Source of the DNA: Actinomycetes bacterium
GTDB lineage: Bacteria > Actinomycetota > Actinomycetes > Actinomycetales > Cellulomonadaceae
Reading direction: 5' to 3'
NCBI GenBank assembly: GCA_023432565.1
Contig: JAEYUL010000041.1
Location: forward strand, 1-15,728
Length of the DNA: 15,728 nt
In this document: positions 13,558-15,728 of the stretch, in pieces
Layout of the letters: the number at the start of each line of letters is the position of its first letter
Position numbering within the stretch: position 1 is the stretch's first letter
Position numbers and translations under genes: made by a program
Notes under the pieces: generated by a model
Database searches by the model: none
Told to the model about the DNA's origin: nothing
Seen by the model: the letters and a program-made list of their open reading frames with translations, nothing else

Positions 13558-13564
13558 CGGGGTG

Positions 13565-14619
13565 TCAGGCCGTGGTGCGAGCCGTGAGGCGCGCCGCCAG
13601 GACCTCGGCGATCTGGACCGCGTTGAGCGCGGCGCCCTTGCGCAGGTTGTCGTTCGACACGAACAGCGCGAGACCGCGGCCCTCGGGCGCACCCTCGTCG
13701 GCGCGGATCCGGCCCACCAGCGACGGGTCCGCGCCCGCGGCCTTGAGCGGCGTCGGGACGTCCTCGAGCTGCACGCCGGGCGCGCCGGCGAGCAGCTCAC
13801 GCGCACGCTCCGGCGAGATGGGCCGCTCGAACTCCGCGTTGATCGCCAGCGAGTGGCCCGTGAACACCGGCACGCGCACGCACGTGCCGGACACCAGCAG
13901 GTCCGGGATCGACAGGATCTTGCGCGACTCGTGCCGCAGCTTCTGCTCCTCGTCGGTCTCGTTCGACCCGTCGTCGACAACCGACCCGGCGAGCGGGACG
14001 ACGTCGAACGCGATCGGGGCGACGTACTTGACCGGGTCGGGGAAGGTGACCGCCGAGCCGTCGTGCACGAGCGCGAGGGTGTCCTGCTCGACCGCGGCGC
14101 GGATCTGCGTGTCGAGCTCCTGCGCGCCGGCCAGTCCCGAGCCGGAGACCGCCTGATAGGTCGAGACGACGAGGCGGCGCAGACCGGCCTCCTCGTGCAG
14201 CGGCCGCAGCACGGGCATCGCGGCCATCGTCGTGCAGTTGGGGTTCGCGACGATGCCGAGCGGGATCTCGTCGAGCGCCTCGGGGTTCACCTCGGAGACC
14301 ACGAGCGGGACCTGCGGGTCCCGGCGCCACGCCGAGGAGTTGTCGACGACGACCGCGCCCGCGGCCGCGAAGCGGGGGGCGTGCTCCTTGGAGGTCGAGC
14401 CGCCCGCCGAGAACAGTGCGACGTCGATACCGGACAGGTCGGCGGTCGCGACGTCCTCGACGACGATCTGCTGGTCACGCCACGGCAACGTGCGCCCGGC
14501 CGAGCGGGCGGAGGCGAAGTAGCGGATCGACGCGACGGGGAAGTCGCGCTCGTCGAGCAGGCGGCGCATGACCGCACCGACCTGCCCGGTCGCACCGACG
14601 ACGGCGATGTTCAGCCCGC

Positions 14620-14623
<4 letters not shown>
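13565..14623 (-). CDS. asd: Aspartate-semialdehyde dehydrogenase
   Basis: 352 aa. It reduces beta-aspartyl phosphate to aspartate semialdehyde with NADPH, the second step toward lysine, threonine, methionine and diaminopimelate. The Rossmann motif VVGATGQVGAVM is at about 8-19. The catalytic Cys130 lies in VANPNCTTM. The substrate-binding region includes STYQAVSGSGLAG near 154-166. The base His257 lies in RVPVFTGHSLAIN. The length is normal for the family. The ATG at 14623 overlaps the lysC stop as ATGA, so the pair is translationally coupled, as is standard in actinobacteria. A strong hairpin follows the gene. Nothing looks broken or unusual. Confidence 0.96.

Positions 14624-15728
<1,105 letters not shown>

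Overview
The window comes from the chromosome of a high-GC actinobacterium. GC is roughly 70-75%, GTG starts are frequent, and it carries WhiB, an OmpR-type GlnR, a Crp/GlxR-like regulator and a PASTA-bearing PonA. The protein sequences and gene order suggest the Micrococcales, and Cellulomonas is my best guess from memory. No phage, IS element, CRISPR array or clear horizontal-transfer island is visible. This is an ordinary, densely packed core region with a few unusual details.

Layout, left to right. (1) glnR (nitrogen regulator) and an overlapping nhaA Na+/H+ antiporter, then an epoxide-hydrolase-like alpha/beta protein, all on +. The hydrolase ends inside a CTAG shared with the convergent nth (endonuclease III, -). 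(2) Divergent from nth, a small unrecognised protein and crp (both +). A strong hairpin separates crp from the convergent pair DUF4177 protein-ridA (-). (3) whiB4-like (-) and, across a 312-base regulatory gap, ponA (bifunctional PBP with PASTA domain) and a 4-base-overlapping metallophosphoesterase (+). (4) A C-rich tandem repeat, then tRNA-Pro(CGG) with a long terminator. (5) A minus-strand three-gene operon: NarL/LiaS-type histidine kinase, LuxR-type response regulator and a membrane-anchored DUF4097 beta-solenoid protein. (6) The minus-strand lysC-asd operon (aspartate pathway). lysC runs off the right edge.

The stretch from the hydrolase to the metallophosphoesterase matches, in order and orientation, the block I recall from Mycobacterium tuberculosis: ephE ... 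nth, crp, ridA, a small DUF4177 gene, whiB4, ponA2, metallophosphoesterase. Several genes of that block are missing here (marP/Nudix/thioredoxin-like, MBL-fold, ArsA pair).

The genes speak to nitrogen control, pH/Na+ homeostasis, cAMP and redox signalling, peptidoglycan synthesis and envelope stress sensing. lysC-asd feeds diaminopimelate to the same wall. The most notable details are four units that look leaderless (a -10 hexamer 6-7 bases before the start codon), an alpha/beta hydrolase with glycine at its nucleophile position, an internal Shine-Dalgarno and start for the aspartokinase beta subunit, and overlapping palindromes upstream of ponA. I saw no clearly new multi-gene system. The kinase-regulator-DUF4097 cluster is the best candidate for unknown biology.
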